Shown piece by piece: positions 1 to 5,849 of a stretch of 5,849 nucleotides of DNA. Both the position numbers and the translations under genes were made by a program. Under the pieces are notes generated by a model. The model searched no databases. It saw nothing but the letters and a program-made list of their open reading frames with translations, and was not told the DNA's origin. This DNA comes from Candidatus Omnitrophota bacterium (lineage in GTDB: Bacteria > Hinthialibacterota > Hinthialibacteria > Hinthialibacterales > JAKPRU01), in the NCBI GenBank assembly GCA_029557025.1, contig JAKPRU010000954.1, positions 1 to 5,849 on the forward strand. Direction: 5' to 3'. Position 1 is the stretch's first letter. Each line of letters opens with the position of its first letter.

Positions 1-60
1 GGGGAAGGTTCAGGTGAGGAATATGAAATACTGAAAAGACCGGGGCTTTCCCTGGCTTAG
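1..60 (+). other. Possible C-terminal tail of an upstream plus-strand gene
   Basis: Plus-strand frame 1 is open from the window edge to a TAG at 58-60 (19 codons, ending in residues EILKRPGLSLA). It could be the last codons of a gene that starts outside the window. Frame 2 is also open at the edge, to a TGA at 32-34 (ending VRNMKY), so the choice of frame is not secure. The stretch is too short to assign a function. Frame 1 is the same frame as the small reading frame at 94-258, so the two could be halves of one gene broken by the TAG. Confidence 0.2.
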
Positions 61-93
61 TGGCATCGCCTCCGGAGGGAGGCTTGGCGCGAC

Positions 94-258
94 ATGCTGG
101 GTGGCGAATTCAGCGATCAGGACGCACCTGTTTTGCGGGATGTTATTGCGCACCCGGGAGTGGCCGATATGAAGGCTTTCGGCCTGACATGGGAGGATTG
201 TGAATCCTTCCTGAATCGACTCGGATACACCGCCCACGTGGCGGTTGTGGCGGGATGA
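94..258 (+). CDS. Small 54-codon reading frame, function unknown
   Basis: Reads from ATG at 94 to TGA at 256-258. The protein is acidic, with an N-terminal stretch rich in Asp and Glu, a helical-looking middle (residues around DAPVLRDVIAHP and WEDCESFLNRLGY) and a short beta-like end (AHVAVVAG). I do not recognise a family. A GGAGGGAGG tract at 74-82 could serve as ribosome binding site, but its 11-base spacing is long and the tract lies inside a possible hairpin (68-83). The stop lies 4 bp from the stop of the minus-strand methyltransferase gene, a normal tail-to-tail arrangement that supports a real gene end here. The frame is open back to a TAG at 58-60 and again to the window edge, so this may instead be the C-terminus of a larger gene disrupted by a nonsense mutation or sequencing error. 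Existence and extent are both uncertain. Confidence 0.4.
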   Translation: MLGGEFSDQDAPVLRDVIAHPGVADMKAFGLTWEDCESFLNRLGYTAHVAVVAG

Positions 259-262
259 ATGC

Positions 263-748
263 TCATCCCAAGCGGGGCCACCAGCGTGGAGTGCTGTTTC
301 GGTATTGCTCGTATTCCTCACCAAAACGACGCTGAAGGTCCCGCTCCTCGTAGAACACAATGAACAGGTGCGCCGCCAGCCAAAAGATCAGCGCATAGAT
401 CAGCAGCGCCAGAGAATTGAAATAAAGCGAGTAGCCCAACAGGGCAAGCACATTTCCCAAAACCATTGGATTCCTTATCCACCGATACGGCCCCACGGGA
501 ACAAACCTTTGGGGAGGATCGAAGGGGGCGGGCGTTCCTTTCCCCCGCACGGCCAGCAATCCGACACATACCAGGGACAACAGCAAACCGCCCGCAAAAA
601 GAATCACGCCGCAAAACTGACGGGTCGCTTCCCAAAGGCCCTGAAACTGCGGCGATTCACCCGCATAGTAAACCAGCCAGGGAATCCCGACGAGAAACAC
701 TGCGATCCAAACCAAAGCGAATAGGATGCTTTTCACAGTAGGACTCAT
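263..748 (-). CDS. Isoprenylcysteine carboxyl methyltransferase-like membrane methyltransferase
   Basis: A 161-residue integral membrane protein of the ICMT/phospholipid N-methyltransferase superfamily, which transfers a methyl group from S-adenosylmethionine to a lipid-linked or small membrane substrate. Hydrophobic segments lie near residues 6-28, 46-67, 95-111 and 112-132. The family signature follows: GPYRWIRNPM at 86-95 (the R-H/N-P motif), then EE at 134-135 and FGEEYEQYRNSTPRWWP at 142-158, the C-terminal cofactor-binding region. Length is typical of the short bacterial members. The frame is open upstream to 838, but the start at 748 is chosen because GGAGGA (755-760) sits six bases before it; an ATG two codons earlier would be almost on top of that site. 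The bacterial substrate cannot be told from sequence. It is separated from the glycosyltransferase by 74 bp with a possible promoter, so it may be a separate unit from the glycan genes rather than part of them. Confidence 0.88.
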   Translation of the reverse strand: MSPTVKSILFALVWIAVFLVGIPWLVYYAGESPQFQGLWEATRQFCGVILFAGGLLLSLVCVGLLAVRGKGTPAPFDPPQRFVPVGPYRWIRNPMVLGNVLALLGYSLYFNSLALLIYALIFWLAAHLFIVFYEERDLQRRFGEEYEQYRNSTPRWWPRLG

Positions 749-822
749 GAACATTCCTCCGTCCTGCGCCAATTTTATACGAACAAGATAATCCGAAATG
801 ACCAAAAATACCCATTCGGAAT
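749..822 (-). promoter_or_regulatory. Possible promoter and Shine-Dalgarno site for the membrane methyltransferase
   Basis: This A+T-rich gap on the minus strand contains TATAAA (774-779), a 5/6 match to a sigma-70 type -10 box, about 25 bases upstream of the chosen ATG. No good -35 box is present at 17 bp; the best candidate, TTGGTC, is about 20 bp upstream. GGAGGA at 755-760 is a strong ribosome binding site. The ribosome site is convincing and the promoter is weak evidence. No intrinsic terminator for the upstream glycosyltransferase is visible here, so read-through is also possible. Confidence 0.35.
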
Positions 823-2622
823 TCAATCGGAATCCCATCGTGTGAGTGAACGATACAGCCGTTCCATCTCCAGGCCATCCTTCTCTATGCTCTTCACACT
901 GGAGGGATCGGGGCGTAGCCGGATCACGAGATCGGGGTTATCCACGAACGCTTGCAGACAGCGCCGGAGGTCTTCGGCGTTCCCGACCTCAAACAGCAAG
1001 CCGTTTACACCATCCTCCACCAAGTCAGCCATCCCGCCGAACCGGGATGTGACTACCGGGACCTGTGCCAAAAAAGCCTCATGGATGGTGATCGGCGAAT
1101 TTTCATACCAGATGGAAGGCACAACAAGGACATCCGTCTCACCCAGAATTTGGGCAATCTCGTTGTTTTCAAACCGTCCGCAGAACTCAATAGAAGGATT
1201 CCGAACCAGGCTTCTCAGTAATCCCACATAGTCCACAAACTCATCCGTCGGCCCGTGAATCCGCAAATACGCTCGTTCAGGGTCCAGGTCGTTGAATGCG
1301 CGAATCAGGACATGCACACCCTTATGACGAACCAGTGAACCGATGTATGTGAACCGGATGGGGTATCGGACCACGCCCCTTGGGACCATCATCGGTCGGA
1401 TACCGTAATCGGAGAAGATTAGTTTCTCTTCCGGGAAGCCATGGTCGAGAAAAGAGGTTCTCAAAAACGGTGATGGGCAGAGAAATCGGTCTACGTATCG
1501 AGTCAGGTCCAATGCGGCCTGTCTGCGTTTGCGGGCCTCGTCTCGGTATTGTTTTCCAAAGACACGATAGAGCAGGTTCCGGCCTGCGGATTTGGAGCGG
1601 GACAGAACTGTCTGACCGTCCTTCGGGGCGCCGATACTGCTCACAACGCGAGGATGCCCCCAGATCGCCGCGCAGAAATCGCGGTTGCCCGAAGGGCCGG
1701 GTTGGGTCTCCAATGTGAGCCGTGCTTTGCCGGAACAAACCGGAAGGTCCACACTCCCCGGATGCCAGCCCCGGTCCTTCGAATGGTGTTTCGGGTCCAG
1801 ATAACGCTCCCAAAGAACCTCATCATTGAGCAGGACGCGGAAGCGAACCCCGTCCCCTTCTTTCTCATAAGTGGAAGGAACCATCGCATACGTGAATAGA
1901 AGAGAGCATTCCGCCCAAGCGGGAAGATCATAAGCAATTTTGGAAGGTGGATGGGCAAGAATGGCGGGACAGTCGATCCCGCCAATGGAAAAATGCGTGG
2001 CCTGCACATAAGCCGGGTCCGCTGTCTCAATATGTGCCTGAGCGAGAGTTTCCCGCAAATCCAATTCCCCCAATGCCTTTTTGCGGACCAGGAGTTGTTT
2101 CGCCCATCGCGCTAATGTTTCGCCTGTTAAACCGCATTCTGCCACGCAAACCGCACATTCTGAGGGATCGATCCGTTCGCAGACTCTCCCATCGTCTTGA
2201 AACCGCTGCCCACCGCCACGAAGGCACAGCAGCCAGTAGTCATGAAGGGTGAACACTACAGCCGCTCCAGCCTCTTTGGCCAAGCGCGGACAGCCAAAAG
2301 AAAGGCCGAGGAGGTGATGAAAGTGGACCACATCCGGTCGCCAGGATCCCACAAACTCCCCGAACATCTTCTCGACCGCCGGATTGCGATAGGTTTCCTC
2401 AAATGTGCGATAATGAAAATGCTGGACAATCTCGGTCACAGGGAGATTGTCGAACATTCGCTCGCGAACAGTATATGCGGGAGCCTGGTGGTCGGTCTCG
2501 GTACAGAGTACACGCACCTCATGGCCAAGCCGCTGCATCTCTTTGCAGAGGTAATAACAATACAGTTCCGAACCGGCCTGGTGACGGGGAAGGAAATCGT
2601 GAATCACGGCCAGAGTTTTCAT
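823..2622 (-). CDS. GT-B glycosyltransferase (GT4-like) with an inserted beta-rich module
   Basis: A 599-residue cytoplasmic or membrane-associated glycosyltransferase, probably transferring a sugar from an activated nucleotide donor to a growing surface glycan with retention of configuration, as in GT4. The N-terminal Rossmann half (about 1-195) starts with the acceptor-side HDFLPRHQAGSE pattern and contains DVVHFHH (97-103), TLHDYW (125-130) and five cysteines (133, 148, 156, 159, 163). The C-terminal half (about 365-595) has GSLVRHKGV (428-436) and the donor-binding EX7E motif, E507 and E515, in ENSPITIHE. Between them, about 196-330, lies a beta-rich segment with RGW, VDL and WGHP patterns, resembling galactose-binding-like modules; the usual length of a GT4 enzyme is about 350-420 residues. 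Its ATG overlaps the stop of the preceding methyltransferase gene in ATGA, and no strong ribosome binding site is visible, so translational coupling is likely. Donor and acceptor sugars are unknown. Confidence 0.92.
   Translation of the reverse strand: MKTLAVIHDFLPRHQAGSELYCYYLCKEMQRLGHEVRVLCTETDHQAPAYTVRERMFDNLPVTEIVQHFHYRTFEETYRNPAVEKMFGEFVGSWRPDVVHFHHLLGLSFGCPRLAKEAGAAVVFTLHDYWLLCLRGGGQRFQDDGRVCERIDPSECAVCVAECGLTGETLARWAKQLLVRKKALGELDLRETLAQAHIETADPAYVQATHFSIGGIDCPAILAHPPSKIAYDLPAWAECSLLFTYAMVPSTYEKEGDGVRFRVLLNDEVLWERYLDPKHHSKDRGWHPGSVDLPVCSGKARLTLETQPGPSGNRDFCAAIWGHPRVVSSIGAPKDGQTVLSRSKSAGRNLLYRVFGKQYRDEARKRRQAALDLTRYVDRFLCPSPFLRTSFLDHGFPEEKLIFSDYGIRPMMVPRGVVRYPIRFTYIGSLVRHKGVHVLIRAFNDLDPERAYLRIHGPTDEFVDYVGLLRSLVRNPSIEFCGRFENNEIAQILGETDVLVVPSIWYENSPITIHEAFLAQVPVVTSRFGGMADLVEDGVNGLLFEVGNAEDLRRCLQAFVDNPDLVIRLRPDPSSVKSIEKDGLEMERLYRSLTRWDSD
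1633..2037 (-). other. Inserted beta-rich module inside the glycosyltransferase
   Basis: Encodes residues about 196-330 of the glycosyltransferase. The segment contains alternating hydrophobic and polar strands (for example CSLLFTYAM, RFRVLLNDEVLW, ARLTLETQ), then the landmarks DRGW (283-286), SVDLP (290-294) and AIWGHPRVV (319-327). This order of landmarks is seen in NPCBM/galactose-binding-like beta sandwiches. The boundaries are estimated from where GT-B core motifs stop and resume. The fold assignment is from pattern only, and sugar binding is inferred. Confidence 0.6.
2619..2622 (-). promoter_or_regulatory. ATGA stop/start overlap coupling two genes
   Basis: The TGA of the tandem methyltransferase gene (2619-2621) overlaps the ATG of the glycosyltransferase gene (2620-2622). 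Such four-base overlaps commonly allow terminating ribosomes to restart, giving balanced amounts of both proteins. The nearest purine-rich site (CGGAG) is roughly 18 bases upstream, too far to be a normal Shine-Dalgarno site, which strengthens the case for coupling. Confidence 0.8.
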
Positions 2623-5123
2623 TTGGCTGAATCGGAAGGCTCCGGCGGAACCGGGGCGGTCCGTTTTCCTCCTCCTACCTTCGCAAGGATTCGGTATGCC
2701 AACCCGGCCTGGACGGTTCTCAGTTCCTCCTGCAACCGACTCTCGGATTCTTGCAAGCGACGCACAGACTCCTCCAACTGATTTGCGGTCTCCCGGAGGT
2801 GCGCCAATTGCGTATCTCTATCCTGAATTATCTTTTCCAGGTTGCCGGAATGCTCCAACAGGGACGTGACTTGTTTCTGACTCTGCTCCAGGAGTTTCTC
2901 CTGATTGGCACAGTGCTCCAGAAGCGAGGCAATCCGCTCGTCCTTTTCGCGGAGTAAATGCTCCAGGTTATTCGCATGAGCCAATAATCCCGCCATACGT
3001 TCATCAAAACGCGCCAAGCTGTCACGAACCTGTACCGAGACCGCCTCGGCGGCCTTGTTCTGTTCACCGATCAGACTTTCGAGACGTGTTCGTTCGGTTG
3101 AGGCGGATTCCAGTTGCGCCGTCAGGTTGGCGACATGACGATTCAGTTCGCCGATTCGTTCCTCTTTCTGCTTGAGCAGACCGGCGAGATTGTCCGCATG
3201 ACGGGTACTTTCGCTGCGGGCCTTTTCCAAAGCCTGTGCATGGGCCAGCAGTTCCCGGATATGCCGATCCCGATGACGGATCTCTTGAGAACGTTCACGG
3301 AGAAAGTCGATATTGAACAGTTCCGTGAGAAGGGCTGCAAAACTCCAGGGGACAGAACAGGGAGTACCCTGTCCGAGAAGGTGAACCAGGCTCTTTTGCT
3401 TCGCGGAATCCAACTTGCGGAATGTGGCCAGCACAAGGGTTCGGTAGGATGGCGAGTCATTGTCGTGGCGGTAGTAATTCTGGTTGTAGAGGCGATTGAT
3501 TTCCCGTTTGAGCGGAAGGAGTTCCGCCACACTCTCCAGGTAGGCCATGCAGAACTGCATGGGAAGCCATCGTTCCAGAAGTCCGCTGGGCAAAGCCAGG
3601 CTGTGCCACCCGTCTTCGGAAAGGCTCTCGGAAACGGCGTCCACATCGGGAAGACCGTGCTCTTCATGCTCCATGAGGAAACGGTTGTCCCGCCCGAATC
3701 GGCCGATCAGGAATCGCCGCAGCAGCGAATCCGCCATGCGAACATCTTCCCGATCCGTGGGACCCATGAGTATTGCACCGCATCGTGCCACACGCCGCAG
3801 TTCTGCCAGAACCCCCTTGCGTCGCTGCGGCGGAACATGTTCCAGAAAGTCACAACCCACTGCAAAGTCAAAGCTGAGATCGCGATACGGCAATTGTGCG
3901 GCATCGCAGGCCAGGAACTGCGGACGATCTTCCCAGATCAAGTCGGTTACCGTCACCGCATCCCCTTTCAGAAAATCCGGCAGCGGACTGCCGAACCCGC
4001 CGACCTCCAGAATGCGAATCTCGGAAGATTCACTACGGAGAATGTCAATCACCTCCGCCACAAGCCGGTATCTCTGGTACAGGTCGAACGGTAGTTCCTC
4101 AAGGTACTGAGAGGTATCGAGAGGCTCCAATCGAATTCCGATCTTATCGGCGGCAAGCGCATTTCCCTCCCCCACGGAGAGATAAAGGACCTGCCCGCCG
4201 ACCGGCAGATCGAACGGTTCCCATTCATGGCAGGTCACATCATCCTGTGCGGGGAGATGCCGAAGGCGCTGCTCACCGAGGGTTGCCGTGGGATGACTGT
4301 CGGTTCGTCCTCGGATGGAAAGCCTGCACCGAACAGGCTGCCGCCCGGCATTCAACAGATAGAGCGCGCTGGTTTTTCCGATCCATCGGAACGCTCCCCG
4401 TTCGTCTTTCTCCAAATTACCCCATCCGAGACGAGGAGCAACAAACACATCCCCCTCCCGGTGGGGAGGGAAAATATCATCCGGCGTCCGGCCGGTGAAT
4501 TCCGGCAGATCGAAGGTTCCGATGGATTCGCTCTTGCGGGCGCAAATTTCACATTCAAAAAACTCGCCGCCGAATCGGATCACGGGGTCCAGTCCCAGAC
4601 GACACAGACAATTCACCCAGAATGCAGGCGGACGCTCAAAGACATGCGTCGGCTCATCGCGCTGGAAATAGCAGGGGTCCGGCGTGGTCAGAAAGAGAAG
4701 CCCGTCCGGTCGAAGGATGCGTTTCCATTCCTGAATGGCCTCGATCGGATCCTCCAGATGTTCCACCAGATCGAATGCCGAGACAACATCCATCGAAGCA
4801 TCAGGGAACGGGAGCGGCTCGGCTTGCGCCTGGACCAGCCGATCGCGCACAGGGGCGTGTTGCCGAAGCGCATACGCGCTGATATCGACTCCGACCGCGC
4901 GGATACCAAGTTCTTCGGCTTCTTCAATTAAATATCCATAGGCACAGCCGACATCCAGCCACTGAAGATTCGCGCCGAGGGCTGTCTGTGCGGCATGAAG
5001 GTAGAACCGCCAGGATGGATGCGCCTTGGCATACCCGTGCGGCGGGTAACCGCTGTTTTCCCCGTGGAAATATCCTTTCCCGTAACGCTTGGAGAGCATT
5101 TTCGATTGGGCTGTGCGGCTCAT
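2619..5123 (-). CDS. Tandem SAM methyltransferase protein with central beta module and coiled-coil C-terminus
   Basis: An 834-residue protein. Methyltransferase domain 1 spans about 10-215: motif I DVGCAYG (57-63), the ribose-binding acid in VGVD (80), FDLVEH (117-122) and GLLFLTTPD (141-149). A beta-rich region (about 225-335) follows, starting near FRWIGKTSALYLL. Methyltransferase domain 2 (about 345-570) has EVGGFGSP (373-380), VTDL (392-395), CDAAQLP (406-412) and DFLEHVP (425-431). A long coiled coil (about 606-805) then leads to GLAYRILAKVGG and a Pro/Lys-rich tail. Both cofactor sites look intact. Start: ATG at 5123 has GGAGGA (5130-5135) at six bases; the frame is open ten codons further to a TTG and passes an ATG at 5144, neither with a ribosome site. 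It likely methylates a glycan or glycan precursor, given its coupling to the glycosyltransferase gene; the substrate is unknown. The coiled coil suggests oligomerisation or scaffolding. Confidence 0.88.
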   Translation of the reverse strand: MSRTAQSKMLSKRYGKGYFHGENSGYPPHGYAKAHPSWRFYLHAAQTALGANLQWLDVGCAYGYLIEEAEELGIRAVGVDISAYALRQHAPVRDRLVQAQAEPLPFPDASMDVVSAFDLVEHLEDPIEAIQEWKRILRPDGLLFLTTPDPCYFQRDEPTHVFERPPAFWVNCLCRLGLDPVIRFGGEFFECEICARKSESIGTFDLPEFTGRTPDDIFPPHREGDVFVAPRLGWGNLEKDERGAFRWIGKTSALYLLNAGRQPVRCRLSIRGRTDSHPTATLGEQRLRHLPAQDDVTCHEWEPFDLPVGGQVLYLSVGEGNALAADKIGIRLEPLDTSQYLEELPFDLYQRYRLVAEVIDILRSESSEIRILEVGGFGSPLPDFLKGDAVTVTDLIWEDRPQFLACDAAQLPYRDLSFDFAVGCDFLEHVPPQRRKGVLAELRRVARCGAILMGPTDREDVRMADSLLRRFLIGRFGRDNRFLMEHEEHGLPDVDAVSESLSEDGWHSLALPSGLLERWLPMQFCMAYLESVAELLPLKREINRLYNQNYYRHDNDSPSYRTLVLATFRKLDSAKQKSLVHLLGQGTPCSVPWSFAALLTELFNIDFLRERSQEIRHRDRHIRELLAHAQALEKARSESTRHADNLAGLLKQKEERIGELNRHVANLTAQLESASTERTRLESLIGEQNKAAEAVSVQVRDSLARFDERMAGLLAHANNLEHLLREKDERIASLLEHCANQEKLLEQSQKQVTSLLEHSGNLEKIIQDRDTQLAHLRETANQLEESVRRLQESESRLQEELRTVQAGLAYRILAKVGGGKRTAPVPPEPSDSAK
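2751..3002 (-). repeat. Four tandem 21-residue coiled-coil units
   Basis: Encodes residues 708-791 of the tandem methyltransferase as four consecutive units of exactly 21 residues, beginning ERMAGLLAHANNLEHLL, ERIASLLEHCANQEKLL, KQVTSLLEHSGNLEKII and TQLAHLRETANQLEESV. The unit equals three heptads (63 bp). The repeat is plain at protein level, while the DNA copies have diverged, so it is an old duplication or maintained by structure. Confidence 0.8.
3078..3266 (-). repeat. Upstream diverged 21-residue units of the same coiled coil
   Basis: Encodes residues 620-682. Three units begin with Arg-His at residues 620, 641 and 662, again exactly 21 apart (RHIRELLAH, RHADNLAGL, RHVANLTAQ). They share the x-L and small-residue pattern of the downstream units but are more diverged. 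A less regular stretch of about 25 residues separates them from the four clear units. Confidence 0.55.
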
Positions 5124-5206
5124 GGCCGGTCCTCCCGTGTCCATATCAGTCAAAGTGACTTTTTACACAGAGAATGTGTCCGGGTAAAGCGCCGTGCGGG
5201 TGTCAT
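5124..5206 (-). promoter_or_regulatory. Intergenic gap with Shine-Dalgarno site and two small hairpins
   Basis: GGAGGA at 5130-5135 sets the start of the tandem methyltransferase at 5123. Upstream there are two short inverted repeats: AGTCA/TGACT (5148-5152 with 5156-5160) and ACACA/TGTGT (around 5164-5178). On the minus strand neither is followed by a T-run, so the radical SAM gene shows no intrinsic terminator and could be co-transcribed with the genes downstream. A weak promoter-like pair, TTTACC then TAAAAA at 17 bp, can be drawn (4/6 matches each) but is not convincing. Confidence 0.35.
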
Positions 5207-5849
5207 TTAATCCATCGGCGGACGGTATGCGCAACCGTGGGTGCAAAGGTGACAGTCTTGTTTGAAATCCACAAATCTGTGGTATTGAGAGGAAGTCAGA
5301 TAGGCAGAGAGTCCCTGATCGATGTGGCCTAATGGTTCGGAGAACAGGCATCCCCGAATAAATCCCCTGGAATCGACAAATAGGAAATCATCCGCCTGAC
5401 AGCGAACCCGCAACAAGGGCCGGTCGGCGAAAAAAGTGTACAGGTTTCGGAAGTATTCCTCCGCATGAGGGAAAAGTTGACTTCCATTCTGTTTCGCGTC
5501 GATCACCTGTTCGATCAGATCAGACAAACGCTGCAGAAACGTTTCATCGTAATCCGGGCAGGCGGGCCATTCGGCTCCTTCCGTCCGGTAGATCGTGTCG
5601 TATTCGTGATAAGCCTGGAGGGTGATACTGTCCACGCCGATTGCCTGGCAGCGATCCAAGATGGCCGGGATTTCATGGATATTATCGCGTTCAATAATCG
5701 TGGCAACGACGACACGAGTTCGTGCTCCGCGCCGATTCCGCTCCGAAACAAGATTCTCCAGGTTCGGCCAGAGCCGCCTTACTGTGCTGCATCCCATCAG
5801 TTTTTCGAGTAATTCATTGCTCAGTGCATCGAGAGACACTTGAAGGAAA
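5207..5849 (-). CDS. Radical SAM protein with SPASM/twitch-like C-terminus (5' end outside window)
   Basis: The visible 214 codons are the C-terminal part of a radical SAM enzyme. The first residues, FLQVSLDAL, match the barrel strand that follows the SAM-binding region in this superfamily; later barrel strands show as RVVVATIIERDNIHEI and GVDSITLQAYHEY. The C-terminus carries five ordered cysteines, at codons 5399-5401 and 5348-5350, then a CX2CX3C cluster ending at 5231, spaced C-X16-C...C-X2-C-X3-C. This is the layout of a SPASM or twitch domain that binds an auxiliary iron-sulfur cluster. The N-terminal CX3CX2C motif for the catalytic cluster would lie outside the window and cannot be checked. 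The apparent start at 5839 is a GTG inside the conserved domain, not a true start. The stop is TAA, 83 bp before the next gene on the same strand. SPASM enzymes usually modify peptides or proteins, but some radical SAM enzymes act on sugars; the substrate here is open. Confidence 0.85.
   Translation of the reverse strand, partial: FLQVSLDALSNELLEKLMGCSTVRRLWPNLENLVSERNRRGARTRVVVATIIERDNIHEIPAILDRCQAIGVDSITLQAYHEYDTIYRTEGAEWPACPDYDETFLQRLSDLIEQVIDAKQNGSQLFPHAEEYFRNLYTFFADRPLLRVRCQADDFLFVDSRGFIRGCLFSEPLGHIDQGLSAYLTSSQYHRFVDFKQDCHLCTHGCAYRPPMD

Noticed and set aside
229..245. Hairpin ACCGCC/GGCGGT as a terminator between the convergent genes
   Set aside because: The stem is perfect for six pairs, but there is no T-run on either strand and it lies inside the plus-strand frame.
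10..360. 116-codon minus-strand frame running past the end of the membrane methyltransferase
   Set aside because: It overlaps about 98 bp of a well-supported gene in another frame, has no ribosome site, and competes with the more gene-like plus-strand frame at 94-258.
245..724. 159-codon plus-strand frame opposite the membrane methyltransferase
   Set aside because: It is the in-register antisense of a gene with clear family motifs and membrane segments; the Gln/Arg-rich translation is typical of the reverse of hydrophobic codons.
2197..2781. 194-codon plus-strand frame across the glycosyltransferase/methyltransferase junction
   Set aside because: It is the in-register antisense of the glycosyltransferase over most of its length and has no motifs.
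3114..4094. 326-codon open frame on the plus strand opposite the tandem methyltransferase
   Set aside because: It is in codon register with the minus-strand gene, so it stays open simply because the gene uses no TTA, CTA or TCA codons there. The translation has no recognisable domain, while the opposite strand encodes clear methyltransferase motifs.
5148..5164. AGTCA-AAG-TGACT followed by T's as a plus-strand terminator
   Set aside because: The stem is only five A+T-rich pairs, and no plus-strand gene ends nearby.
5837..5839. GTG at 5839 as the start of the radical SAM gene
   Set aside because: It lies inside the conserved VSLDA strand, and the frame stays open to the window edge with matching residues FLQ before it.

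Overview
The window looks like part of a bacterial cell-surface glycan (polysaccharide, O-antigen-like or exopolysaccharide-like) gene cluster. Base composition is moderate, mid-50s % G+C by eye. Shine-Dalgarno sites are strong (GGAGGA six bases before two of the starts), genes are closely packed, and the proteins are large and multidomain. Nothing in the sequence fixes the taxon. The style, with methyltransferases and glycosyltransferases carrying extra beta-rich modules, recalls deep-branching, often uncultured, Gram-negative-type bacteria, but this is an impression only.

Layout from right to left, following transcription of the minus strand. (1) At 5849-5207 is the C-terminal part of a radical SAM protein with a SPASM/twitch-like cysteine cluster; its 5' end lies outside the window. 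(2) After an 83-bp gap, 5123-2619 encodes an 834-residue protein with two class I SAM methyltransferase domains, a beta-rich module between them, and a C-terminal coiled coil built on an exact 21-residue period. (3) Overlapping it by four bases (ATGA), 2622-823 encodes a 599-residue GT-B glycosyltransferase (GT4-like) whose two Rossmann halves are separated by an inserted beta-rich, probably carbohydrate-binding-like module. (4) After 74 bp containing a possible promoter, 748-263 encodes a 161-residue membrane methyltransferase of the isoprenylcysteine carboxyl methyltransferase/phospholipid methyltransferase type. On the plus strand at the left edge, a 54-codon reading frame (94-258) ends only 4 bp from the stop of gene 4, in tail-to-tail arrangement. 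The same frame is open from the window edge apart from one TAG at 58-60.

How they may work together (inference): the coupled methyltransferase/glycosyltransferase pair probably builds and modifies or caps a surface glycan. The coiled coil could organise the assembly or act as a spacer or ruler, as in the chain-terminating protein WbdD. The radical SAM enzyme could modify a glycan precursor or a peptide. The small membrane methyltransferase may be a separate unit. The most notable points are the methyltransferase-beta module-methyltransferase-coiled-coil architecture and the presence of extra beta modules in both members of the coupled pair. No RNA gene, CRISPR array, insertion sequence or origin was seen, and there is no gene-free stretch above 300 bases.
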